A DNA stretch of 64,000 bases from Marinobacter lipolyticus (GTDB taxonomy: Bacteria > Pseudomonadota > Gammaproteobacteria > Pseudomonadales > Oleiphilaceae): assembly GCF_018424605.1 (NCBI RefSeq), contig NZ_QTKT01000001.1:310001-374000 (forward strand), written 5' to 3'. The notes beneath the pieces are model-generated. The model saw only the letters and a list, made by a program, of their open reading frames with translations, did not search any database and had not been told where the DNA came from. Position 1 is the first letter of the stretch. Every line of letters starts with the position of its first letter. Below, piece by piece: positions 44,339-52,479 of the stretch. Both the position numbers and the translations under genes were made by a program.

Positions 44339-45084
44339 TGCAGGTTGCCCCCTGCCGCATTTCCGGGCTGCGACTCGTCCGGTTGCTGCTCCTGTTCATC
44401 GGTGTCGGCGTCCGCGTCTTCACTGGCTTCGTTCGCGGCATTCACCATGCCCTGGGCGACCTCACCTTCGAAATCGGCCAACGCAAAGGTTCGCACCAAT
44501 TCGCCGAACTGTTCGTGTTCCAGGGTAACTTCAATACCCATCGGCAACGGAATCTCCGGGCGGGCTCCGGGGCTGAGATTGGCCAGTGCCTCTTCCGTGG
44601 GCCAGCCATCGCTCCAGTTGCGCTCGGCATCGAAGAAACGAATCTCAAACGCGGTGACATCGGAAAGCACCAGCATGTCCTGGCTGTTGTCTTCCTGACC
44701 CTGATCCAGCGTCAGCCAATACCGGCGCCTGAGTTCTTCCCCCGTGTACTCCCAGCCCGCCCGCTGCAGGCCGCTGCGACGGGTACCCAGCGGGTTACGC
44801 CAGCCCTGACGCGTCAGTACCAGAGCATACTCGTCTTCACGGCTGGTCAGCGCTGGCTTGAAATCCCCGTACATGTCCCTGACCGGACGGTTTACCAACT
44901 GGGTCAGATCCCGCTCCAGCAGCAGCATCGTTTTCTGCAACTGATCAAAGGCGTCGGCCGCCTCGTTGACCCGGTCCCGCGCCAACACCACCCCGCTGAG
45001 CACCTGCCAGACCCCCAGCCCGATGACCGCGGTAATGGCCACCGCGATCAGCACTTCCATCAGGGTAAAGCCTTTCTGATTCAT
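44335..45084 (-). CDS. gspJ: Type II secretion minor pseudopilin GspJ
   Basis: The protein has 249 residues. The N-terminal pilin motif is QKG-FTLMEVLIAVAI, with Glu5 as Glu after FTLM. The GspJ block LLLERDLTQLVNRPVRD and a later VTAFEIRFFDAERNWSDGWP are characteristic. The C-terminal ~40 residues are an acidic Glu/Asp/Gln-rich tail, longer than in most GspJ proteins. It overlaps gspI by one base (TGATG) and gspK by four bases. Confidence 0.9.
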   Translation of the reverse strand: MNQKGFTLMEVLIAVAITAVIGLGVWQVLSGVVLARDRVNEAADAFDQLQKTMLLLERDLTQLVNRPVRDMYGDFKPALTSREDEYALVLTRQGWRNPLGTRRSGLQRAGWEYTGEELRRRYWLTLDQGQEDNSQDMLVLSDVTAFEIRFFDAERNWSDGWPTEEALANLSPGARPEIPLPMGIEVTLEHEQFGELVRTFALADFEGEVAQGMVNAANEASEDADADTDEQEQQPDESQPGNAAGGNLQ

Positions 45085-45458
45085 CAGTTTGCTCCGATGA
45101 AGGCAGACAGGGTGTGAACGGGAACCGGCTCGCTGCCGTCATCCCGGATGCGGGCTACGGTTACTTCGACACGGCGCATCGTTGGTTCCTCAGTGCCGAG
45201 AACCGCCGTGGCCACCAGCCAGCGAAAAGGACCGTAGTCCGTCTCGTCAGAATTCTCGGCGATACCGGGTAAGGCTTCTTCAAGACGAAGTTCATTGATG
45301 CGGTTATCGGCAATCCAGCCTGCCAGCGTCTTGTCGCGGATGCGTTCGTAGCTGGCAATGTACTGGCTGCCAACCTCCGCCGCTGCGGTGGCGATCAGAC
45401 TGAAGACCAGCAACGCCACCAACACTTCGATCAGTGTGAACCCGCGCTGGCGCTTCAT
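45084..45458 (-). CDS. gspI: Type II secretion minor pseudopilin GspI
   Basis: The protein has 124 residues. It begins MKRQRG-FTLIEVLVALLVF, a prepilin-peptidase site with Glu5. The rest has the GspI pattern (WIADNRINELRLEEALP, RWLVATAVLGTEEPTMRRVE). The internal ATG was chosen because it gives the short basic leader and overlaps the gspH stop by four bases; a start 33 bases earlier would add an atypical Arg-rich leader. Confidence 0.9.
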   Translation of the reverse strand: MKRQRGFTLIEVLVALLVFSLIATAAAEVGSQYIASYERIRDKTLAGWIADNRINELRLEEALPGIAENSDETDYGPFRWLVATAVLGTEEPTMRRVEVTVARIRDDGSEPVPVHTLSAFIGAN

Positions 45459-45985
45459 TCCTCTTCCTCTTCGCCGCCCGGCCGGCGCCACTCCAGCGGA
45501 GAAAGACCATCTGAGGCCAGCACGTGCATGTAGTCGCCGTTATCGCCGATGGTGAATTCCACCTCAAACGGCGTGGTTTCACCGCTTGAGAAAAAGACGA
45601 TATCCGGGCGTAAGTTGTCCTCGGCAGAGGCAAGCCTCGGGGTATCGCTTTCGATGAATTCCGTGACTACCAGCCACTCCGGGTAGCTGCGCTCGCGGAA
45701 CATACGCTCGGCAGGCTCCGTCCATTCGTCGGCCACCTCATCCAGCATCACGAACCGGTAGCTGTCCTCCTGAAAAATCAGCCCCAACTCGCTGTTGTTC
45801 AGCACCGCCTGCTCCGATGCCGATTGCATCAGCAGATAGGTTTCCCTGACGTGATTTTCCAGCTCGCGCTGCTGGGAGCCGCCACCGAGATTCATTACCG
45901 CCAGGGCGGCCAGCAGTCCCACAACAATCAGAACAACCAGAATCTCGATCAGCGTGAAGCCTGACTCGGCTGCCCCCTTAACCAC
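45455..45985 (-). CDS. gspH: Type II secretion minor pseudopilin GspH
   Basis: The protein has 176 residues. The leader is short and ends ESG-FTLIEILVVLIVVGLLA. The beta-rich body includes QSASEQAVLNNSELGLIFQE and YRFVMLDE, a GspH pattern. It ends in a run of five Glu. It is six bases downstream of gspG and overlaps gspI by four. Confidence 0.9.
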   Translation of the reverse strand: MVKGAAESGFTLIEILVVLIVVGLLAALAVMNLGGGSQQRELENHVRETYLLMQSASEQAVLNNSELGLIFQEDSYRFVMLDEVADEWTEPAERMFRERSYPEWLVVTEFIESDTPRLASAEDNLRPDIVFFSSGETTPFEVEFTIGDNGDYMHVLASDGLSPLEWRRPGGEEEEE

Positions 45986-45991
45986 AGGTCA

Positions 45992-46471
45992 TCAGTCCCG
46001 GGTTTCCCAGACACTGATATCAGCGGCGTCACCGTCGCCACCTTCCTGGCCATCGGAACCGTAAGAGTACAGATCGTAGGGACCTTCGGTACCCGGGCTG
46101 ACGTACTGGTAGCGGGCTCCCCACGGATCTTCCGGCACATTCTTGAGGTAGCCGTCGGGGTTCCAGTTCCGCGGTTCCGGGCTGCCGCTGGGTTGGCTCA
46201 CCAGTGCTTCAAGCCCCTGCTGGGTGGAGGGGTAATGGCTATTGTCGAGGCGGTAAAGATCCAGCGCATTGGCGATGTTGCTCAGCTGGGTTTCCGCTAC
46301 CGTTACCTTGGCCTGATCGCTGCGTCCCATAATGTTGGGCGCCACAATGGCCACCAACAGGCCGAGGATGACCATCACCACCATGATCTCGATAAGCGTA
46401 AAACCGCGGCTCTTTCGCAGGCCGGTCGCCGGGTAGCGCTTGATTTCCGGGTTGCTTGCTGTGTTCGTCAT
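45992..46471 (-). CDS. gspG: Type II secretion major pseudopilin GspG
   Basis: The protein has 159 residues. The prepilin site is SRG-FTLIEIMVVMVILGLL, followed by the near-invariant VAPNIMGRSDQAKVTVAE and LDNSHYPSTQQGLEALV. The C-terminal part has the calcium-site region (YDLYSYGSDGQEGGDGDAAD) and the usual ISVW end. It forms the periplasmic pseudopilus. The leader is somewhat longer than usual (about 23 residues). Confidence 0.95.
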   Translation of the reverse strand: MTNTASNPEIKRYPATGLRKSRGFTLIEIMVVMVILGLLVAIVAPNIMGRSDQAKVTVAETQLSNIANALDLYRLDNSHYPSTQQGLEALVSQPSGSPEPRNWNPDGYLKNVPEDPWGARYQYVSPGTEGPYDLYSYGSDGQEGGDGDAADISVWETRD

Positions 46472-46513
46472 ATCAGGGACTCTCTTCCATTGTCGTCGGG
46501 ATAGGATGTCAGC

Positions 46514-47728
46514 TCAGCCGACCAGATTACTCATGTTGAGGATCGGCAGCATGATGGCCAGCACTATAATCAGCACCACCACGCCCATGACCAGCAGCAT
46601 CATCGGCTCAAACAAGCCGACGATGGCCGCAATTTTCGATTGCAGGGTGTTTTCCTGCATTTTTGCCGTGCGTTCAAGCATGCTGTCAAGCTCACCACTG
46701 GCCTCGCCGCTGGCAATCATATGCAGCATCATCGGCGGGAAATAACCGGTCTGATCCAGTGAACGGTGCAGCGAGCCGCCCTCGCTGACCTTGCGGGCGG
46801 CATCCCGCAACTCCTGCCGCAGGTAGTCGTTCGACAGAACCTCCCCGGCGATGCGCATGGCATCCACCAGCGGCACGCCACTGGTGGTCAGAATACTGAG
46901 AGTGCTGGCATAACGGGCGGTGTTTACACCCCGCACCATGCCGGAAAGCAGCGGCATATTAAGCAATGCCCGATGGAACTTCAGCCTGAACGCGGGTTTG
47001 CGCAAGGCCAGCCGGAACGCAACGATGCCGATCACGATCAATATCAGGAGGTAGACACCGAAATTCCCGAGAAATTCCGACACCGAAAGCATCGCCACGG
47101 TCAGTCCGGGAAGATCCTGCCCCTGCCTGACGAAGACCTCGATGATGTCGGGCACCACGTAGGTCAGCAGGAACACCACGATGGCAATGGCGACCACACT
47201 CAGGATGATGGGATAAATGGCGGCCAACTGGATTTTCTGGCGGGCTTCCTGGCGGGCCTCGGTGTAGTCCGCCAGCCGGTTGAGCACCAGATCCAGGTGG
47301 CCGGCGTGTTCACCCGCTGCCACCGTGGAACGATAGAGACGGGGAAATGCCTTGGGGAACTCGCCCAGGCTGTCGGCAAGGCTGTAGCCTTCCATCACCT
47401 TGGCGCGTATGGCTATCAGCATGCCGCGGATTCGCGGCTTGGTGGACTGCTGCGCTGCGGCGGAGAGGGCCTGTTCGATGGGAATACCGGACTGGATGAG
47501 CGTGGACAGCTGCCGCGTGACCAGAGCCAGGTCTGCCGCCGCCAGCCCACCGCGACTGCTCAGCGGGTTACGCCCCCGCGCCTGCTTCTCCGCCGCCGGC
47601 TCCACCGCCAGTGGCGTCAGACCCCGTTCACGAAGCTGTTGCCTGACGGCGCGGGGCGCGTCCGCTTCCACCACGCCCTGTTTTTGCTTGCCGCGGGCGT
47701 CGAGCGCCTTGTACTCGAATGCTGGCAT
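46514..47728 (-). CDS. gspF: Type II secretion inner-membrane platform protein GspF
   Basis: The protein has 404 residues. Two T2SF domains surround three TM helices. Landmarks include MPAFEYKALDARGKQKQGVV at the start, VTRQLSTLIQSGIPIEQALS, PRLYRSTVAAGEHAGHLDLV, and the C-terminal FEPMMLLVMGVVVLIIVLAI with ILNMSNLVG. It links the GspE ATPase to pseudopilus assembly. Spacing to gspE is four bases and to gspG is 42. Confidence 0.95.
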   Translation of the reverse strand: MPAFEYKALDARGKQKQGVVEADAPRAVRQQLRERGLTPLAVEPAAEKQARGRNPLSSRGGLAAADLALVTRQLSTLIQSGIPIEQALSAAAQQSTKPRIRGMLIAIRAKVMEGYSLADSLGEFPKAFPRLYRSTVAAGEHAGHLDLVLNRLADYTEARQEARQKIQLAAIYPIILSVVAIAIVVFLLTYVVPDIIEVFVRQGQDLPGLTVAMLSVSEFLGNFGVYLLILIVIGIVAFRLALRKPAFRLKFHRALLNMPLLSGMVRGVNTARYASTLSILTTSGVPLVDAMRIAGEVLSNDYLRQELRDAARKVSEGGSLHRSLDQTGYFPPMMLHMIASGEASGELDSMLERTAKMQENTLQSKIAAIVGLFEPMMLLVMGVVVLIIVLAIMLPILNMSNLVG

Positions 47729-47732
47729 GGCG

Positions 47733-49241
47733 TTATTGGCTCCGGTGGGTTACGCGCAGAACTTCTTCTACCGTCGTGACGCCATCCAGGATTTTTTTGA
47801 CACCGTCCGCGTGAATGCTGGGGCCGGACCGGCGCGCCTCGTACTCGAGATCCAGCTCCCCTGCCCGTTTGTGGATCAGCGCGCTGATTTCGTCGGTCAC
47901 CTCGACCACTTCATAGATACCGATACGGCCCCGATAGCCCAGCTGGTTGCACTGGTCGCAACCGGTCGCGCGATAGATCATGGGCGGGTTGTGGCTGTCG
48001 AGCTGGAGGAAGTCACAATGCTCCTGGGTCGGCACATAGGCTTCCCGGCACTCCTTGCACAGAACCCGAACCAGGCGCTGGGCCACGATGCCCACCAAGC
48101 TGGAGGAAATCAGGAAAGGTTCAATGCCCATATCCATCAGCCGGGTTATCGCCCCCACAGCGGTGTTGGTGTGCAGGGTGGACAACACAAGGTGGCCGGT
48201 GAGACTGGCCTGTACCGCAATTTCTGCGGTTTCCAGATCACGGATCTCACCGATCATCACCACGTCCGGGTCCTGACGCAGGATGGCGCGCAGCCCGCGG
48301 GCGAACGTCATGTCGACCTTGGTATTCACCTGGGTCTGGCCGATCCCCGGCAGGTCGTACTCGATCGGATCTTCGACCGTCAGGATGTTGCGGCTGCGAT
48401 CATTGATTTCCAGCAACGACGCATAAAGCGTGGTTGATTTACCGGAACCGGTGGGACCGGTCACCAGCATGATGCCGTAGGGACGGTAGATCAGCTTGCG
48501 CAACACACTGAGATCCCGGCCTTCCATGCCAAGGGATTCCAGCTGGATATTGCCGGCCTGTTTGTCCAGCAAACGCAGGACCACCCGTTCACCGCTGGAG
48601 GAAGGCATGGTGGACACCCGGATATCCACCTCCCGGCCAGCCACCCGCAGGGCGATACGACCGTCCTGGGGCAGGCGCTTTTCGGCGATATCCAGTTTCG
48701 CCATGACCTTGATCCGTGACACCAGCAACGGCGCCAGTGCCCGTTTCGGCTGAACCACTTCACGCAGCACGCCGTCTACCCGAAACCGCACCACCAGCCT
48801 TTTTTCGTAAGTTTCAATGTGCACATCCGAGGCGGAGGTTTTCACCGCCTCGGTCAGGATGGCGTTGATCAGGCGGATGATCGGCGCGTCGTCTTCCTGT
48901 TCCAGCAGATCTTCGGTTTCTGGCACCGAATCGGCGAGGGAGGCAAGATCCATGTCATCGCCAATACCTTCAACCATCTGCATGGCTTCAGCGGAATCGT
49001 TCTGATAGGCGGCATTCAGCGCGGCGTCGAAGCGTTCCGGAGCAATGGTGGAAAAACGGGCGCGGCCCCCGCTGATGCGGTTGGCCTCGGCCAGAGCCGA
49101 ATGCCCCGCCCCCGGGCGAACGAGAATGACCGGATCGCCCTCCTCATCGCGGGTAAGGATGACGCCATTGCGTTTGGCAAAGGCGAACGGAAGACGGCCC
49201 AGCGGAGCATCCTGCGGCTGAAGTTCGTGTTCTGTGTTCAA
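47733..49241 (-). CDS. gspE: Type II secretion ATPase GspE
   Basis: The protein has 502 residues. The N1E-type N-terminus is followed by the catalytic domain: Walker A GPTGSGKSTT, Asp box LTVEDPIEYDL, Walker B ILRQDPDVVMIGEIRD, and the His box LVLSTLHTN. The tetracysteine zinc motif is CKEC, then CDQC about 40 residues later. It powers pseudopilus extension in the cytoplasm. It is the first gene of the gspE-M operon; the upstream 192 bases are shared with the divergent gspC. Confidence 0.95.
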   Translation of the reverse strand: MNTEHELQPQDAPLGRLPFAFAKRNGVILTRDEEGDPVILVRPGAGHSALAEANRISGGRARFSTIAPERFDAALNAAYQNDSAEAMQMVEGIGDDMDLASLADSVPETEDLLEQEDDAPIIRLINAILTEAVKTSASDVHIETYEKRLVVRFRVDGVLREVVQPKRALAPLLVSRIKVMAKLDIAEKRLPQDGRIALRVAGREVDIRVSTMPSSSGERVVLRLLDKQAGNIQLESLGMEGRDLSVLRKLIYRPYGIMLVTGPTGSGKSTTLYASLLEINDRSRNILTVEDPIEYDLPGIGQTQVNTKVDMTFARGLRAILRQDPDVVMIGEIRDLETAEIAVQASLTGHLVLSTLHTNTAVGAITRLMDMGIEPFLISSSLVGIVAQRLVRVLCKECREAYVPTQEHCDFLQLDSHNPPMIYRATGCDQCNQLGYRGRIGIYEVVEVTDEISALIHKRAGELDLEYEARRSGPSIHADGVKKILDGVTTVEEVLRVTHRSQ

Positions 49242-49433
49242 GGTCGTCCTCGTTTTGTTGCCAGGTGCGGAACGGTCAGCTCCGTAATCCCTTTCTATTC
49301 AATCGATTCTGAAAGGCTACCATAGGATTTGGAACCGCTGAATAACTCTATACACTATACTGCCATTTAAGCGTCGCAGTCTGATAACCTGTGAGCTTTT
49401 TACAGGGTCGTACATTCACAGCCGGGACACTCC

Positions 49434-50093
49434 ATGCCTTCGAACCACACCCGCTTAGCACTGCTTCTGGCTGCCGTCGCCGGCGCGGCAATGATTGCTG
49501 TGACAGCCTGGCAGGCATACAGTTTCTGGCAGTCCGAAAATCAACGGGAACGCCAGCAACAAACTGAAGCAAGCAGTGCCGGTGCGGCCGCGGATGAATC
49601 CACAACCCCGGACGTGAAACTGGCCTCGCTTGACCTGTTCGGCCGTGCCGGTGAAACATCAGGCCCATCTGAAATCGACACTGAAAATCTCCCGGAAACG
49701 AATCTGCGACTGTTTCTTCGCGGTGTACTGGCCGCCGATGGCGAATTTCCCGGCAGCGCATTGATCGAAGACTCCGAAAGCAACACGGAAGCCTACCTGG
49801 TCGGCGATGAATTGCCTGGCAATGCCAAACTCCGCTCCGTGCACGCCAACCGTGTGATCATTGAGCGCGGCGGCATGCTCGAAAACCTGTACTTCCCGGA
49901 AGCCGATGATCGCAGTGGCGTGAGCTTTGCTGCCAACGACGACAATGGCGCCGCCGACGATTCCCCCTCTGGCACTGACGAGGGTGCGAGCCAGCCAGCC
50001 ACCAGCAGCCCGGCCACCGACGACCAGCGACGTGAAGAAATCCGGCGCCGGCTTGAGCAACTCCGCGAACGCCTGCGGAACAACAACAGCTGA
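49434..50093 (+). CDS. gspC: Type II secretion GspC-type protein without PDZ domain
   Basis: The protein has 219 residues. A short cytoplasmic start and one TM helix (LALLLAAVAGAAMIAVTAW) precede a linker and a homology-region domain (LASLDLFGR, ETNLRLFLRGVLAADG, SALIEDSESNTEAYLVGDEL, NRVIIERGGMLENLYFPE). GspC normally goes on to a PDZ or coiled-coil domain; here the end is Asp/Ser/Thr-rich followed by a short charged helix (RREEIRRRLEQLRERLRNN), a possible coiled coil. It is divergent from gspE, and gspD does not follow it, which is unusual. It links the inner-membrane platform to the secretin. Confidence 0.82.
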   Translation: MPSNHTRLALLLAAVAGAAMIAVTAWQAYSFWQSENQRERQQQTEASSAGAAADESTTPDVKLASLDLFGRAGETSGPSEIDTENLPETNLRLFLRGVLAADGEFPGSALIEDSESNTEAYLVGDELPGNAKLRSVHANRVIIERGGMLENLYFPEADDRSGVSFAANDDNGAADDSPSGTDEGASQPATSSPATDDQRREEIRRRLEQLRERLRNNNS

Positions 50094-50101
50094 GCCCCAT
50101 C

Positions 50102-50758
50102 ATGGAGACGGCCGCCCGCCCCGTATGCCGCCGTTCGCTCCTGCTTCCCCTCGTATTCCTGATTTCTACGGTCACAGCCCTGGAACTGGGCGACGAACTG
50201 ATGGAGTACGTGCGGGAGGAATTTGGTAACGAGGCCTACAGCCGCCTCGAGAACTGGGAGAACCTGCATCGCCTCGCCTCCCGGGCCCCGGTCAAACGCC
50301 AGCTCACGCTGGTGAACCGGTTTTTCAACCGAGCCCGCTTTGTTAACGACATCGAACACTGGGGCGTCGAGGATTACTGGGCGACACCTGTCGAACTGCT
50401 GACGACCAATGCCGGCGACTGCGAGGATTTCTCGATCGCCAAATACCTCACCCTCAAGTCCATGGGCGTCCCCGATGATCAGTTGCGGATCGTGTACGTG
50501 AAGGCGCTTGAGCTGAATCAGGCCCACATGGTGCTGGCCTGGTACCCACAGCCGGACGCCGACCCCCTGATCCTCGACAACCTGATCAACGAAATAAAGC
50601 CCGCCTCGCAACGACAGGATCTCGAGCCGGTGTACAGCTTTAACGGCGAGGGGCTATGGCTCAACCGTTCCGGCGGTGACCAGGAGCGCATTGGCGAGGC
50701 GGAAAAGCTGGAGCACTGGCAGGATGTGAACCGCCGCCTGATCGACGCGCTGCGGTAA
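50102..50758 (+). CDS. LapG-like periplasmic transglutaminase-type cysteine protease (BTLCP)
   Basis: The protein has 218 residues with a signal peptide (LLLPLVFLISTVTA). The catalytic triad is Cys107 (NAGDCEDFS), His142 (QAHMVLAW) and Asp159 (ILDNL); the spacing is close to that of Pseudomonas LapG. LapG cleaves the N-terminal anchor of large RTX adhesins when c-di-GMP falls, under control of LapD. Neither an adhesin nor LapD is in the window. It follows gspC by eight bases and is probably co-transcribed with it, which ties surface-protein release to type II secretion by location only. Confidence 0.85.
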   Translation: METAARPVCRRSLLLPLVFLISTVTALELGDELMEYVREEFGNEAYSRLENWENLHRLASRAPVKRQLTLVNRFFNRARFVNDIEHWGVEDYWATPVELLTTNAGDCEDFSIAKYLTLKSMGVPDDQLRIVYVKALELNQAHMVLAWYPQPDADPLILDNLINEIKPASQRQDLEPVYSFNGEGLWLNRSGGDQERIGEAEKLEHWQDVNRRLIDALR

Positions 50759-50883
50759 CACCCGGAGATTGATGGCGGCAAATGACACCCGCTCTGTCGC
50801 CAATCGTCACTGTAACCGATTCAGAAAACGGTAGAATTCCAACCCTTCGCTTACCTGTAAACCACTAACGGGAGATACGCTGA

Positions 50884-52479
50884 ATGAGACGCTGGAACGG
50901 CTGGGGTGATGACCAATTCAATCTGGAACTTCCCCCGGAAGGCCGTCAGTTCCTCGGGCAGCGTATCGGCAGCGCCAACCCTCTGCCGGATGTCGGGCTG
51001 GAGTCGGTCAAGCCACGGGTACCGGCCTCCCGGTTGCCGAGCCACCCGGCAATCAACACCGACGCCGAACACCGCATCCGTCATGCACGGGGCCAGAGCC
51101 TGGCCGATTGGCTGGCGATGCGCAGTGGCGATTTCGGAACCTTCCCGGACGGCGTGGCCTATCCCGAAACCAACCGCGACGTGCAGAACCTGCTGAAATA
51201 CGCCGAAGAGCACGGTGTGGCGCTGATTCCCTACGGTGGCGGCACCAGCGTGGCGGGCCACATCAACCCCCAGGCCGGCGCCACCCCCGTACTCACGCTG
51301 GATATGAGCAGGATGAACCGGTTGCTGGATCTTGACCGGGAAAGTCAGATCGCCACCTTCGGCGCGGGCACGCCCGGCCCGCTGGTGGAGTCGCAATTGC
51401 GGGCCCACGGGTACACCCTCGGTCACTTTCCTCAGTCCTTCGAGCTTTCGACCATCGGCGGCTGGGTCGCCAGCCGCTCCAGTGGCCAGCAATCATTGCG
51501 CTACGGTCGTATCGAACAGCTGTTTGCCGGCGGGCGGATTGAAACGCTGCGGGGGAGCCTGACCATTCCCACGCTGCCCGCCTCAAGTGCGGGCCCCGAT
51601 GTGCGGGAAATGATCCTGGGTTCGGAAGGCCGGCTCGGGGTGATTACCGAAGTGGCTGTGCGGGTCACGCCCCTGCCCGAGCAGGAAAGCTTCCATGTCG
51701 TGTTCTTCCCCGACTGGGACAGCGCCCGCACCGCGTGCCGAAAACTGGTGCAAAATCGCACCCAGCTTTCCATGCTGCGCCTGAGCAACGCCGTTGAAAC
51801 CGAAACCCAGCTGGCGCTGGCCGGCCATCCCAAACTGATCGGTTTGCTGGAATCTTACCTGTCGCTCAGAGGATCCGCCGACAGAAAATGCATGATGACC
51901 TTCGGCCTGACCGGCTCAAAACATCAGCACCGTCACGCGCTGCGGGAAGCGCGTTCAATCTGCTCGGATTACCAGGGCGTTTACACGGGAACCCGTCTGG
52001 GCGACAAGTGGGCCGAGAAACGCTTCACCATGCCGTACCTGCGCGAGGCGTTGTGGCAACTGGGCTACGCAGTCGATACCCTGGAAACCGCCACCGACTG
52101 GGACAACGTCGACAATCTCTTAAACCGGATTGAAGAAAACCTTCGTAACGGACTGAATGAAAAGGGAGAAAAGGCGCACGTTTTCACCCACCTCTCCCAC
52201 TTCTACCCCCAGGGCTGCAGCATTTACACCACCTATGTTTTCCGGGTGGCCGACAGCTATGAGGAGACCCTGGCCCGGTGGCAACACCTCAAAACCACCA
52301 CCTCAGAGCTGATCGTGCGCAATCGCGGCACCATCAGCCACCAACACGGGGTTGGCAAGGATCACGCACCCTATCTGCCGGTGGAGAAAGGCGAACTCGG
52401 CATACTGGCCATTCGTTCGCTTTGCGACACCTTCGACCCGGATCAGCGGCTGAACCCGGGCACTCTGGTGCAGCCATGA
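50884..52479 (+). CDS. FAD-binding oxidase, alkyl-DHAP-synthase-like (VAO/AGPS family)
   Basis: The protein has 531 residues. The N-terminal part is FAD-binding type 4 with VALIPYGGGTSVAGH and FELSTIGGWVASRSSGQQS. The C-terminal domain has FTHLSHFYPQGCSIYTTYVF and the AGPS-type His motif ISHQHGVGKDHAPYL. Eukaryotic AGPS makes the ether bond of ether lipids, but many bacterial relatives, such as E. coli YgcU, are uncharacterised oxidases of glycerol-like or sugar-acid substrates. The stop overlaps the glpD start by four bases. A GGGAG site precedes the ATG. Confidence 0.85.
   Translation: MRRWNGWGDDQFNLELPPEGRQFLGQRIGSANPLPDVGLESVKPRVPASRLPSHPAINTDAEHRIRHARGQSLADWLAMRSGDFGTFPDGVAYPETNRDVQNLLKYAEEHGVALIPYGGGTSVAGHINPQAGATPVLTLDMSRMNRLLDLDRESQIATFGAGTPGPLVESQLRAHGYTLGHFPQSFELSTIGGWVASRSSGQQSLRYGRIEQLFAGGRIETLRGSLTIPTLPASSAGPDVREMILGSEGRLGVITEVAVRVTPLPEQESFHVVFFPDWDSARTACRKLVQNRTQLSMLRLSNAVETETQLALAGHPKLIGLLESYLSLRGSADRKCMMTFGLTGSKHQHRHALREARSICSDYQGVYTGTRLGDKWAEKRFTMPYLREALWQLGYAVDTLETATDWDNVDNLLNRIEENLRNGLNEKGEKAHVFTHLSHFYPQGCSIYTTYVFRVADSYEETLARWQHLKTTTSELIVRNRGTISHQHGVGKDHAPYLPVEKGELGILAIRSLCDTFDPDQRLNPGTLVQP

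Noticed and set aside
46766..47779. Long open frame on the + strand over gspF
   Set aside because: Antisense to gspF, composition typical of reverse-frame translation, no ribosome site or family pattern.
49242..49433. Sigma70 promoter with TTGGAA and TATACT before gspC
   Set aside because: The spacer is about 21 bases, too long for a confident call.
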